DNA from: an uncultured bacterium
GTDB lineage: Bacteria; Bacillota; Clostridia; Lachnospirales; Anaerotignaceae
DNA length: 19,417 nt
Direction: 5' to 3'
Assembly: GCA_905214825.1 (NCBI GenBank)
Contig: CAJMNV010000019.1
Span: 1 to 19,417, forward strand
Position 1 is the stretch's first letter. Every line of letters starts with the position of its first letter. A program made the position numbers and the translations under genes. Below, one piece after another: positions 7,590 through 14,646 of the stretch. The notes below the pieces were generated by a model, which was not told the DNA's origin, did no database searches, and saw only the letters and a program-made list of their open reading frames with translations.

Positions 7590-8225
7590 TTAAGGGATTT
7601 TGAATTTTACATGTATGACTTTGCCAATGATGTGGATATGATCCAATTCCGCAGAAGTGAATACCATAGGTTCATATGCATTATTTTCAGATTGCAATAT
7701 GATGATATTTCCTTTTTTTAATACACGTTTGAGTACTGCACTTTCATTGTCAATGATGACAACCGCAATGTCACCAGAAGCAACATCATCTTGTTTGCGG
7801 ACAAACACCAAATCCCCGTGATGGATACGAGCGTTTATCATACTATCGCCTTGCACACGTAGATAAAAATATTCATGTGATGGACTGATTTCAGAGGCAT
7901 CTACGACTTCATAACCCTCTATGTTTTCTATGGCAAGTGCGGGAGAACCAGCATGGACGGCACCAAGTATGGGAATACGCACGGAATTTTGTACAGAAAA
8001 TGTAGAGGCGGGAAGATAACCACAAGTGACCATCAATGTTTCATAAGAAACGGAAGGGCCTGCAATGGATTTTAATAAATCTGGAGAGGGAGGACGGTCT
8101 AAACGCAAATTGAGGTATTTGGAAAGATAAGTGCGGTTAAAGCCTGTGCGTTCTGCAAATTCTGTGGTTGTGCAACCTTGCATGAGTTGTTCTAATTGTT
8201 GTTTGAATAAAACTTTTTCAAACAT
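7590..8225 (-). CDS. LexA/CI-like prophage repressor (HTH plus S24 self-cleavage domain)
   Basis: A 211-residue repressor. The N-terminal helix-turn-helix (about 8-55, TEFAERTGFNRTYLSKYLN) binds operators. The C-terminal S24 peptidase domain (about 83-211) has the cleavage dipeptide Ala92-Gly93 in GAVHAGSPA, the nucleophile Ser128 in QGDSM and the general base Lys166 in AVLKRV. These residues predict RecA-stimulated self-cleavage, so the prophage should be induced by DNA damage. AAAGGAGG precedes the ATG (complement of 8223-8225). The gene is divergent from the activator gene, and the candidate operator at 8273-8294 lies inside its own promoter, consistent with autoregulation. The HTH is of XRE type but divergent. 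Confidence 0.92.
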   Translation of the reverse strand: MFEKVLFKQQLEQLMQGCTTTEFAERTGFNRTYLSKYLNLRLDRPPSPDLLKSIAGPSVSYETLMVTCGYLPASTFSVQNSVRIPILGAVHAGSPALAIENIEGYEVVDASEISPSHEYFYLRVQGDSMINARIHHGDLVFVRKQDDVASGDIAVVIIDNESAVLKRVLKKGNIIILQSENNAYEPMVFTSAELDHIHIIGKVIHVKFKIP

Positions 8226-8263
8226 GATAAAAACCTCCTTTCTAAAAGATTTTATATGGATTT

Positions 8264-8292
8264 AGTATAACAAATCGTGATATAAATTACAA
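8264..8292 (-). promoter_or_regulatory. Promoter of the repressor gene
   Basis: On the - strand, TTGTAA (complement of 8287-8292) and TATACT (complement of 8264-8269) are 17 bases apart, and TGT before the -10 makes it an extended -10 element. It drives the repressor leftward. Confidence 0.65.
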
Positions 8293-8294
8293 TT
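8273..8294. promoter_or_regulatory. Candidate repressor operator (imperfect palindrome)
   Basis: AATCGTGAT (8273-8281) and ATTACAATT (8286-8294) form two half-sites related by symmetry (7 of 9 positions) around ATAA. The site lies between the -35 and -10 of the repressor promoter. A third copy of the half-site, AATTGTGAT, occurs at 8366-8374, downstream of the rightward promoter. Binding is inferred from position and symmetry only. Confidence 0.4.
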
Positions 8295-8317
8295 ATATGT
8301 GAAAAAAATTGACATAT
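8295..8317. promoter_or_regulatory. Inverted repeat overlapping the -35 of the early promoter
   Basis: ATATGT (8295-8300) and ACATAT (8312-8317) are perfect 6-base inverted arms 11 bases apart and straddle the TTGACA of the rightward promoter. This could be a second operator, but AT-rich DNA produces such repeats easily. Confidence 0.25.
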
Positions 8318-8337
8318 GAAATGTTGTGTGTTATATT
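8309..8337 (+). promoter_or_regulatory. Strong rightward promoter for the activator gene
   Basis: TTGACA (8309-8314, 6 of 6) and TATATT (8332-8337, 5 of 6) are 17 bases apart, with TGT before the -10. It is the best sigma-A promoter in the window and lies back-to-back with the repressor promoter, as expected for a lysogeny switch. The leader to the ATG at 8408 is about 65 bases. Confidence 0.8.
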
Positions 8338-8407
8338 GTGAAAAAATAAAGAAAAAACATTATCAAATTGTGATGTAATTTTGTGTAAGAGAGGAGAGAG
8401 GAATACA

Positions 8408-8860
8408 ATGGAAAAATGTATGGAGTTACAGAAAAAGGAAATCAAAAAAAAATTGGTGGATTGGGGGGCAACATTGGCTTTTTGTAGCAAGCAACAGGAA
8501 CAAATGAAAAAATTGATGCGATTAAAAGAAGAAGCACAACAAATACAAAAAGATTTGCAAGAATATCCCTTACATATGCACCATATTGTCAAAGGGTATG
8601 AAATGAACATGGAATATTTACAACAAGAAATCATAGAGCGTATAGAGCGAAAAAATGAAATAGACCGTTTGGTTTCTATGTTGTCGATAGAAGAACAAGA
8701 GTTTTTACATTTACGGTATGAAAAAGGGTATGGGTATGATTATATTGCTTTGAAATTACATATGGGACGTTCTACTTGTTTTCGGATACATGATAAAATA
8801 TTACAAGTTTTGGTAGAAAAAAGTATGAAAAAAAATTACAAAAAGTGTGAAAAACATTAA
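8408..8860 (+). CDS. Xpf-like phage late activator (sigma-70 region 4-like)
   Basis: A 150-residue protein. The first 85 residues are highly charged and probably helical. The C-terminal part (about 90-137) resembles sigma-70 region 4: SIEEQEFLHLRYEKGYGYDY, then IALKLHMGRSTCFRIHDKI, a helix-turn-helix. Regions 2 and 3 are missing, so it resembles the PBSX positive factor Xpf and other short phage late-gene activators rather than a full sigma factor. Its place directly after the switch and before the terminase matches xpf-xtmA-xtmB. ATG 8408 follows a GAGAGGAGAGAGG stretch; an upstream TTG at 8381 lacks a suitable site. It probably turns on the structural operon after the repressor is cleaved. 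Confidence 0.75.
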   Translation: MEKCMELQKKEIKKKLVDWGATLAFCSKQQEQMKKLMRLKEEAQQIQKDLQEYPLHMHHIVKGYEMNMEYLQQEIIERIERKNEIDRLVSMLSIEEQEFLHLRYEKGYGYDYIALKLHMGRSTCFRIHDKILQVLVEKSMKKNYKKCEKH

Positions 8861-8961
8861 CAAAAATATGTTGGGACGAAATGAGAGTTTTCATGATGCA
8901 TGATGTGATTTGTAAGGAGGTGGAAAGAAAAAACAAAATATGTCACAAAGGAGGGGAGGAA

Positions 8962-9306
8962 GTGAAAAAGTTATCCAAAAAAGAGGCGTTGTTTTGTAAA
9001 TATTACAAAGATGGGGTTTTGGCAGAAGATGCTGCGGAAATGGCAGGGTATCAACGTAGGGGGTATGGCAATGTGTTGCTACAAAGAGAACATATACAAG
9101 CGGTTTTGCAAAAAACAGAACCATCTGCTGATGATGAGATATTGATGTTTTTGCAAAAAACAATGCGGGGAGAAAATGGTGCCGAAGATATTAAAACCAG
9201 AATAAAAGCTGCTGAATTGTTGACAAAACAAAGAGGGTTTTTGATACCACAAGAAGATGGTGGTGTTTTGATTGTGGATGATATTGGAAAGGGCGAAACA
9301 AAATGA
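8962..9306 (+). CDS. terS: Terminase small subunit
   Basis: A 114-residue DNA-recognition subunit of the packaging motor. The N-terminal half (LSKKEALFCKYYKDG, AEDAAEMAGY, then GNVLLQREHIQAVLQK) is the helix-turn-helix pattern of PBSX XtmA-type small terminases, and the C-terminal KTRIKAAELLTKQRGF segment is also typical. GTG 8962 is chosen as start because AGGAGG (8949-8954) is 7 bases upstream; an ATG at 8881 has no binding site and adds 27 residues unlike the family. The stop overlaps the terL start in ATGA, which couples translation of the two subunits. Confidence 0.87.
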   Translation: MKKLSKKEALFCKYYKDGVLAEDAAEMAGYQRRGYGNVLLQREHIQAVLQKTEPSADDEILMFLQKTMRGENGAEDIKTRIKAAELLTKQRGFLIPQEDGGVLIVDDIGKGETK

Positions 9307-10544
9307 GGAAAAAAATAGAACTTTCCACAGTGATGGGTAAAGCATTTTATGATGTGCATAGAGATATTTGGGAACAAAAACATACCCATTACTGGTGTAA
9401 AGGCGGCAGAGGCAGCGGAAAATCCTCTTTTATATCATTGGAAATTGTATTGGGCATGATGGCTGATAGTGATGCACAAGCGGTGGTATTGCGAAAAGTT
9501 GCAAAAAATTTGCGTGGCAGTGTGATGGAACAGTTGTTATGGGCGATACAAAGTTTGGGTGTTTCTGCACAGTGGGAAAGCAAATTGGAACCATTGGAAT
9601 TGATATACAAAAAAACAGGACAGAAAATTGTATTTAAAGGTGCGGATAATCCTAGAAAAATGAAATCTACAAAATTTCGTAACGGATACCCAAAATATAT
9701 CTGGTATGAAGAGGTGGATGAGTTTGGTGGTATGCAGGAGATACGCAATATCAATCAAAGTTTGATGAGAGGCGGAAAAGATTTTGTTGTGTTTTATTCT
9801 TTTAATCCACCGAAAAGTCACAATAGTTGGGTGAATGAAGTGGTGAGAGAAAAAAGAGAAGATACTTTGGTACATCATAGTACTTATTTGTCGATGCCGA
9901 AAGAATGGTTGGGAGAACAGTTTTTCTGGGAAGCAGAATATATGAAAAAGAAACATCGAAAAAGCTATTGCCATGAATATTTGGGGGAAGTGGTTGGTTT
10001 TGGAGGGGAAGTGTTTGGCAATGTGACAATGAGAGAAATTACACAACAGGAGTTGGAAATGTTTGACCATATTGCAAGAGGTTTGGACTGGGGATATGCG
10101 GTTGACCCATTACATTATACGGTGAATCATTATGATAGTACAAGAAGGCGGTTGTATATATTTTTTGAAATACAGGAAATACGTATGAGCAATCGTGTGC
10201 TGGCAGAAAAGATTAAGGCGGAAAATAAACAAAATGATAGTATTGTTTGCGATAGTGCAGAGCCAAAGTCGATTGCAGAATTGCGAGAATATGGATTGCA
10301 GGCAATGGGAGCAAAAAAAGGGGCAGATAGTGTTTCTTATGGCATTAAATGGTTACAGGATTTGGAGGAGATTGTGATTGACCCTGTGCGATGCCCAAAA
10401 ACGGCAAAAGAGTTTGTTAATTATAGTTTGGAAGAAGATGGAAATGGTGGTTGGCGGGCATATTTTCCAGATAAAAATAATCACAGTATTGATGCAGTAA
10501 GGTATAGCAGAGAAAGAGATATGCAGCCGTTGCAGATATGGTAG
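9303..10544 (+). CDS. terL: Terminase large subunit, PBSX (XtmB) type
   Basis: A 413-residue ATPase and nuclease that drives DNA into the prohead and cuts the concatemer or host DNA. The ATPase domain has Walker A GGRGSGKS (34-41), Walker B-like YIWYEEVDEF (132-141) and the coupling motif FYSFNPP (164-170). The RNase H-like nuclease domain has the acidic residues Asp262 (GLDWGY), Asp317 (VCDSAEP) and Asp397 (HSIDAVRY). All key residues are present and length is normal, so the motor looks functional. Family relation to PBSX XtmB raises the possibility of headful or non-specific packaging, but the specificity cannot be read from this sequence. Confidence 0.95.
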   Translation: MRKKIELSTVMGKAFYDVHRDIWEQKHTHYWCKGGRGSGKSSFISLEIVLGMMADSDAQAVVLRKVAKNLRGSVMEQLLWAIQSLGVSAQWESKLEPLELIYKKTGQKIVFKGADNPRKMKSTKFRNGYPKYIWYEEVDEFGGMQEIRNINQSLMRGGKDFVVFYSFNPPKSHNSWVNEVVREKREDTLVHHSTYLSMPKEWLGEQFFWEAEYMKKKHRKSYCHEYLGEVVGFGGEVFGNVTMREITQQELEMFDHIARGLDWGYAVDPLHYTVNHYDSTRRRLYIFFEIQEIRMSNRVLAEKIKAENKQNDSIVCDSAEPKSIAELREYGLQAMGAKKGADSVSYGIKWLQDLEEIVIDPVRCPKTAKEFVNYSLEEDGNGGWRAYFPDKNNHSIDAVRYSRERDMQPLQIW

Positions 10545-10556
10545 AAAGGAGGAAAA

Positions 10557-12005
10557 ATGTTGTATTTGACAGAAACAGAATTGGCAGAAGCAAAACAGAT
10601 GGCAGAACAAAATCAAAGCAAAAGCAAGTTTTTGGAATGGATATTGCAACAACATGCAATGGGTGAAAAAAAGCAGAGAATGCAAGAGGGACAACGGTAT
10701 TTTTTGTGTGAACATGATATTTTGCGGAGAGATTTTCGACAAAAAGAAGTGTCTGAAACAAAAGATGGTAAAGAGGAATTGAAAAAATTCTATAATCCAA
10801 ACCGTAGCAACCACAAAAATGTTAATCCGTTTCATCATACATTGGTGATGCAAAAAGCGGCGTATTTGGTGGGGCGTGAGCCGACTGTGACGATAAAGGG
10901 GCACAATGAAATGTTTGAAAAAGAAATTACTGATTTTTGTGGTGAAACATTTAACCGCTTGTTGTATCGCTGGGTTGTGGAAGCTTCAAATAGTGGTGTG
11001 TCATATTTGCATATTTATTATGACACAGATGGTGATATTGCGATGGATTTTGTACCAGCGGAAGAGTTGATTGTGTTTTATGATGAAAAAAAAAGAACAG
11101 AAATGACAGATGTTATACGATATTACGACAGAAGTGTTTGGGAACTTGGTAAGCGGCAAACAAGACGTTGTGTGGAATGGTGGACAAAAGAAGATGTGAC
11201 TTATTTTCAAGAAAATAAAAACGGTGGATTTGTGGAAGAACAAAAAACACCACATTGGATTGTCACAAAAGCAGAAGATGGAGAAGAAGTGGAACGCATT
11301 GCACATAATTGGGGAAGAGTGCCTTTCATTGCACTGCAAAATAATGCAGAGGAAACAACAGATTTGGAACCGATTAAAGGGTTGATAGATGCTTATGATT
11401 TGTTGAGCAGTGAGGGGACAAATAATTTGTTGGATTTGGTGGAGTTGTATTGGGTTTTGCAAGGATATGGCGGAGAAGCAGCAAATACGGTGACAAAAAA
11501 ATTGCAGATTAACAAAGCAGTTCATATTAGCGACAGCAGTGGACATATTGAAGCAAAACAGGTGGAATTGCCTATGGAAAGTCGTATGGCTTGGTTGAAA
11601 TTGCTGCGAAAGGATATTTTTCATTTTGGTATGGGTGTGGATACAGACAGCGAAAACTGGGGAAAAGCACCAAGCGGTATTGCGTTGCAGTTTCAGTATG
11701 CGATGTTTTATTTGAAAGTCAATGGTATGATGCCTGAAATTCGCAGTGCGATGAAACAGATGTTTCGTTTTTTGGTGGAACATTGGAATCGTTGTGATGG
11801 GGGTAACAGAAATTGGAAAGATATTCAAATTACATTGAATACAAGTGGTATTACAGATGAATGGCAAACGGTACAGATGATACAAGCGTCAAAAGGCTTG
11901 GTGAGCGAAAAAACATTGTTGGGCAAACACCCTTTTGTGGAAGATGTGAATTTTGAAATGGAACAACTGTATTTGGAACGAAAGGAGAACGTGGAACAAG
12001 TATGA
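10557..12005 (+). CDS. Phage portal protein, SPP1 gp6-like
   Basis: A 482-residue portal that forms the ring at one capsid vertex through which DNA passes and to which the terminase and connector dock. The family pattern is seen in NPFHHTLVMQKAAYLVGREP (about 97-116), FIALQNNAEETTDLEPIKGL (about 258-277), then AYDLLSSEGTNNLLDL and GKAPSGIALQFQYA, characteristic of SPP1 gp6-type portals. Length is typical. AAAGGAGG precedes ATG 10557. The stop overlaps ATG 12002 of the scaffold gene. No SPP1 gp7-type minor head gene follows, so portal leads straight to scaffold. Confidence 0.92.
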   Translation: MLYLTETELAEAKQMAEQNQSKSKFLEWILQQHAMGEKKQRMQEGQRYFLCEHDILRRDFRQKEVSETKDGKEELKKFYNPNRSNHKNVNPFHHTLVMQKAAYLVGREPTVTIKGHNEMFEKEITDFCGETFNRLLYRWVVEASNSGVSYLHIYYDTDGDIAMDFVPAEELIVFYDEKKRTEMTDVIRYYDRSVWELGKRQTRRCVEWWTKEDVTYFQENKNGGFVEEQKTPHWIVTKAEDGEEVERIAHNWGRVPFIALQNNAEETTDLEPIKGLIDAYDLLSSEGTNNLLDLVELYWVLQGYGGEAANTVTKKLQINKAVHISDSSGHIEAKQVELPMESRMAWLKLLRKDIFHFGMGVDTDSENWGKAPSGIALQFQYAMFYLKVNGMMPEIRSAMKQMFRFLVEHWNRCDGGNRNWKDIQITLNTSGITDEWQTVQMIQASKGLVSEKTLLGKHPFVEDVNFEMEQLYLERKENVEQV

Positions 12006-12419
12006 AAAAAGAATTGGAAAACTGGTTGGCAGATTTGGCAAAAAAAACAACCAAAAACAGCAGAAGAAGCAGAAGCATTTTTTTTGGAATGGGAAGAGGA
12101 TAATCGAAAGCTGACAGAACAAAAAACGATGGCAGAACAAGCATTGCAACAAGCAAAATTGGTTGCAGCGGCAGAAAAAGCAGTTTTGGAGGCAGGCGGT
12201 AAAAATGCAAAAGCCATATTGGCACTGGCAGATTGGGAAGATTTGAATTTGGACAAAAAAGGTAATGTGCAAGGGCTGGATTTGGAAAGTATCAAAGAAG
12301 AAGTACCTTATTTGTTTACAGAAAAAGAAGAAAAAATGGTGGGCACGGGTTTTCGCAAAACAGGTGGCAGAAAAAAAGAAAATATCAGCGAAACATTCAA
12401 ACAAGCATTGAGAAGATAA
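12002..12419 (+). CDS. GP20-type scaffold protein, with apparent frameshift
   Basis: The main frame (to TAA 12417-12419) encodes a charged coiled-coil protein with AEQALQQAKLVAAAEKAVLE and AKAILALADWEDLNLDKKG, the pattern of phage GP20 minor structural/scaffold proteins that guide capsid assembly. The expected start, ATG 12002 overlapping the portal stop, is in a different frame: it reads MKKELENWLADLAKK and then goes out of frame to a TAA. Skipping one A in the A8 run 12040-12047 joins it to QPKTAEEAEAFFLEWEEDN and gives a 138-residue product. The only in-frame alternative start, TTG 12084, lacks a ribosome binding site. This could be a sequencing error, a mutation, or transcriptional slippage. 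The C-terminal GRKKENISETFKQALRR is basic and may touch the capsid protein. Confidence 0.72.
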
Positions 12420-12434
12420 GGGGGATTTTGAAAT

Positions 12435-13358
12435 ATGAGTATCAATACATTGGAATATGCAGCAATTTTTATGCAGGAACTGGACAGTCAGATGGTGGAG
12501 TGCTCTACCACAGGTTGGATGGAAGATAATGGTAAACAAGTGCAGTACAGCGGTGGGGCAGAAGTGAAAATTCCCAAAATGGAAATGAGTGGTTTGGGAA
12601 ATTATGACAGAGATAGTGGTTTTGCAACCGGAAATGTGACGGTTAATTATGAAACAAAGAAAATGACACAAGACAGGGGTAGAGCATTTCAGGTGGATGC
12701 AATGGACGTGGATGAAACCAATTTTGCAGCAGTTGCAGGTAATGTGATGGGAGAGTTTCAGAGAACAAAAGTGATTCCAGAGATTGATGCATATCGTTAT
12801 AGCAAAATTGTGGAATTGGCTACTGCAAAAAGCAAAAAGAAAACATATGCACCTGCAAAAGATACTATATTGGAAACACTACTGGCAGATTTGACAGAAG
12901 TGCGTGACAAAGTGGGTGATGGAGAAGATATTGTGATTACGATGTCGGCAAAAACAGCCGGTATGCTGGATTTGGCAAAAGGGAATACACAAGTTATTCA
13001 AAGTGGAGAGTTTGCACAAGGTAATGTGACGCTGAAAGTGAAAGAAATTGATCATTGTCCGATTATTCGTGTACCTTCTGTGCGTTTTCAATCAAAGTAT
13101 GAATTTTATGATGGTGTGACAGGTGGTAAAGAAAACGGTGGCTTTGTGGCTGCAAGTGATGCAAAAGAAATTAACTGGATTATTGCTGTGCGTCATGCAC
13201 CGATTGCGGTTTCCAAAACAGATGTGACACGTATTTTTGACCCGATGACAAACCAAAATGCAAATGCTTGGAAAATTGATTACAGAAAATATCATGATAT
13301 TTGGATTACAGATAATGGTATGGAAGGGATTTTGGTTAGTGTCAATGATGGGGCGTGA
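12435..13358 (+). CDS. Major capsid protein, PBSX XkdG-like
   Basis: A 307-residue capsid protein of the HK97-like fold group found in PBSX-like and clostridial myophages. Recognisable features are the N-terminal INTLEYAAIFMQELDSQMVE, the GNVTVNYETKKMTQDRGRAF strand region, VDAMDVDETNFAAVAGNVMG and the C-terminal DVTRIFDPMTNQNANAWKID. The absence of a long N-terminal delta domain fits with a separate scaffold gene upstream. Its ribosome binding site (AGGGGG, 12419-12424) is about 10 bases from the ATG, weaker than those of its neighbours although this should be the most abundant product. The stop overlaps the next GTG start. Confidence 0.9.
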   Translation: MSINTLEYAAIFMQELDSQMVECSTTGWMEDNGKQVQYSGGAEVKIPKMEMSGLGNYDRDSGFATGNVTVNYETKKMTQDRGRAFQVDAMDVDETNFAAVAGNVMGEFQRTKVIPEIDAYRYSKIVELATAKSKKKTYAPAKDTILETLLADLTEVRDKVGDGEDIVITMSAKTAGMLDLAKGNTQVIQSGEFAQGNVTLKVKEIDHCPIIRVPSVRFQSKYEFYDGVTGGKENGGFVAASDAKEINWIIAVRHAPIAVSKTDVTRIFDPMTNQNANAWKIDYRKYHDIWITDNGMEGILVSVNDGA

Positions 13359-13669
13359 GCAATGTGAATTTAGAAGAAAAGATATTGCAAAAAATGCAGG
13401 CGTTACGAAAAGATGCAGAACAAATATACCTTGCATTTGCGGCAAAAAGAAGTTTGGAAATGGCTTTTGCATACTGTAATAGAAAAGAATTGCCAGAAGA
13501 TGTGATTGGTGTATGTGTGGATATGGGATTGCAGTTGTATGATGCGGGGCGGTGTGAAGAGATACAGAAAATACAAACAGGGAATGTTTCTGTGACGTTT
13601 ACACAACAGACAGAATTACAACAAAAATGGAAAGAAGAATTGCAACGTTTTCGGGAGGTGCATTGGTGA
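13355..13669 (+). CDS. Head-tail connector protein (gp6/YqbG-like)
   Basis: A 104-residue mostly helical protein placed right after the capsid gene. The pattern AFAAKRSLEMAFAYCNRKEL followed by PEDVIGVCVDMGLQLYDAG is that of small phage connector (adaptor) proteins, which form the ring under the portal. Start GTG 13355 overlaps the capsid stop as GTGA; no strong binding site is visible, so translation is probably coupled. The C-terminal part (about 75-104) is charged and variable. Assignment rests on pattern and position. Confidence 0.68.
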   Translation: MSNVNLEEKILQKMQALRKDAEQIYLAFAAKRSLEMAFAYCNRKELPEDVIGVCVDMGLQLYDAGRCEEIQKIQTGNVSVTFTQQTELQQKWKEELQRFREVHW

Positions 13670-14028
13670 TGGGAACATGGCAACGTATAAAAAATGCTGT
13701 GGAAAAACAGATGACGGATAAATGCATTTTTACAGATATGCAAGAACAGACAACTGCATGGGGAGAAACCAAAATAATACCAAAACAGCAAATGGAAACG
13801 ATATGTAAACTGATTAACCAAAAACAAAATATGGAAAAAAAAGATTTGATTTGGGAAAATCAAAAAAAAGGCGTGTTGTTGTATCCTGCAGATATGACAA
13901 TACCACAAGGTAGTTTGGTGATGATAGAAAAACAATCTGGCGTGGTTTATACAGGAAAAATTGGTGGAAGTGTATCATTTTGTACACACAAAGAAGCACA
14001 ATGGCAGGAAACGGAAGTGTTTGGTTGA
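13669..14028 (+). CDS. Head-closure-like minor structural protein
   Basis: A 119-residue protein between the connector and tail terminator. ATG 13669 overlaps the previous stop (TGATG) and GGGAGG (13653-13658) is 10 bases upstream; starting at TTG 13627 or ATG 13627-side codons would run deep into the previous gene. The C-terminal half looks beta-rich (KKGVLLYPADMTIPQGSLVM, then GVVYTGKIGGSV). In PBSX-like operons this slot is filled by XkdH/YqbH (DUF3599) proteins, thought to seal the head-tail interface. Assignment is mainly by position, so function is uncertain. Confidence 0.6.
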   Translation: MGTWQRIKNAVEKQMTDKCIFTDMQEQTTAWGETKIIPKQQMETICKLINQKQNMEKKDLIWENQKKGVLLYPADMTIPQGSLVMIEKQSGVVYTGKIGGSVSFCTHKEAQWQETEVFG

Positions 14029-14053
14029 AAGAGGGTGTGCAAAAGAAGTGGAT

Positions 14054-14497
14054 ATGGAACAAATGAGCATGCAAAATTTATTGAAACAAGCAGTTTGCAA
14101 AGCATTATATCAAACGTTTGCAATACCGATTTATATGGAAGAAGTGCCACAAAAAGCAAAAATCCCATGTTTTTGTGTGACGGTGAAAGAAACAAAAAAA
14201 CAACCGCTTTTGGGCAGGCGGTTTTGGGTGGATAGTTGTGTTTGTGTGGAATATCGAGCAGATATTCCAAAACAACAAAATGTCTCAGATGTGGCAGAAA
14301 GATTGTATGATGTATTATGGTTTGTGGAAGATACAGAACGTTTTCAAGGAAAAAACATGACACATCAAAAAACAGAATATGGTTTGCAGTTTGATGTGTG
14401 GTATGGATATGGCTTGGTATGGCAAGAAGATGATGTGTTGATGGGGCATTTGGCTTATAGAGGAGGTACAGAATTTGCAGAAGAAAACAACATTTGA
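14054..14497 (+). CDS. Tail terminator-like protein (XkdJ/YqbJ-type)
   Basis: A 147-residue protein with a helix (MQNLLKQAVCKALYQTF), then short strands IPIYMEEVPQ, IPCFCVTVKE, and FDVWYGYGLVW, the alpha/beta layout of phage tail terminators that cap the tube and fix tail length. ATG 14054 is used; GTG 14048 is a possible alternative two codons upstream. The 3' end overlaps the next small gene by 23 bases. PBSX-like operons usually have an HK97 gp10-like gene (xkdI) before this one; none is seen here. Confidence 0.65.
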   Translation: MEQMSMQNLLKQAVCKALYQTFAIPIYMEEVPQKAKIPCFCVTVKETKKQPLLGRRFWVDSCVCVEYRADIPKQQNVSDVAERLYDVLWFVEDTERFQGKNMTHQKTEYGLQFDVWYGYGLVWQEDDVLMGHLAYRGGTEFAEENNI

Positions 14498-14645
14498 AAA
14501 AACACAATTTTTGCAGAGCAAAACATGGGAATATTCTCGTGATTTGACAGATGCAGTGTTGGAGGACAACAAACAATATACAAAAGAAGAAGCAAAAGAA
14601 GAAATTAAAACATATTTGAACAGAAAACAAAAAGGAGGTTTTTGA
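14475..14645 (+). CDS. Small conserved-position protein before the sheath gene (YkzL-like)
   Basis: A 56-residue open frame starting with TTG 14475, with a perfect AGGAGG at 14461-14466 (8-base spacing), overlapping the end of the tail terminator gene. The product begins MQKKTTFEKTQFLQSKTWEY and has a KEEAKEEIKTYLNRK helix at the end; it is hydrophilic and predicted helical. PBSX-like operons commonly have a tiny gene (ykzL) in this position, with a similar end helix. Its own stop lies two bases before the sheath ATG and its final codons contain the sheath ribosome binding site, so translation is coupled. Function is not known. Confidence 0.7.
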   Translation: MQKKTTFEKTQFLQSKTWEYSRDLTDAVLEDNKQYTKEEAKEEIKTYLNRKQKGGF

Positions 14646-14646
14646 T

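Noticed and set aside
7504..7600. Prophage attachment site near the left edge
   Set aside because: No direct repeat partner is available in the window and no tRNA gene or integrase is present, so an att site cannot be supported.
8881..8961. Upstream ATG at 8881 as the start of the small terminase
   Set aside because: No ribosome binding site precedes it, and the added 27 residues do not fit the family; GTG 8962 has a well-spaced AGGAGG.
8940..8999. Short 19-codon frame starting ATG 8940 after AAGGAGG
   Set aside because: It is very short, overlaps the small terminase start region, and its AAGGAGG is about 20 bases from the ATG, too far for a normal start.
11001..11885. Long - strand open frame (294 codons) opposite the portal gene
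   Set aside because: It lies wholly inside a well-supported portal gene, has no ribosome binding site, and its Cys/His/Phe-rich translation is what the complement of A-rich coding sequence gives. The same holds for the - strand frames at 3542-4204, 1854-2258, 6843-7382 and 16946-17698.
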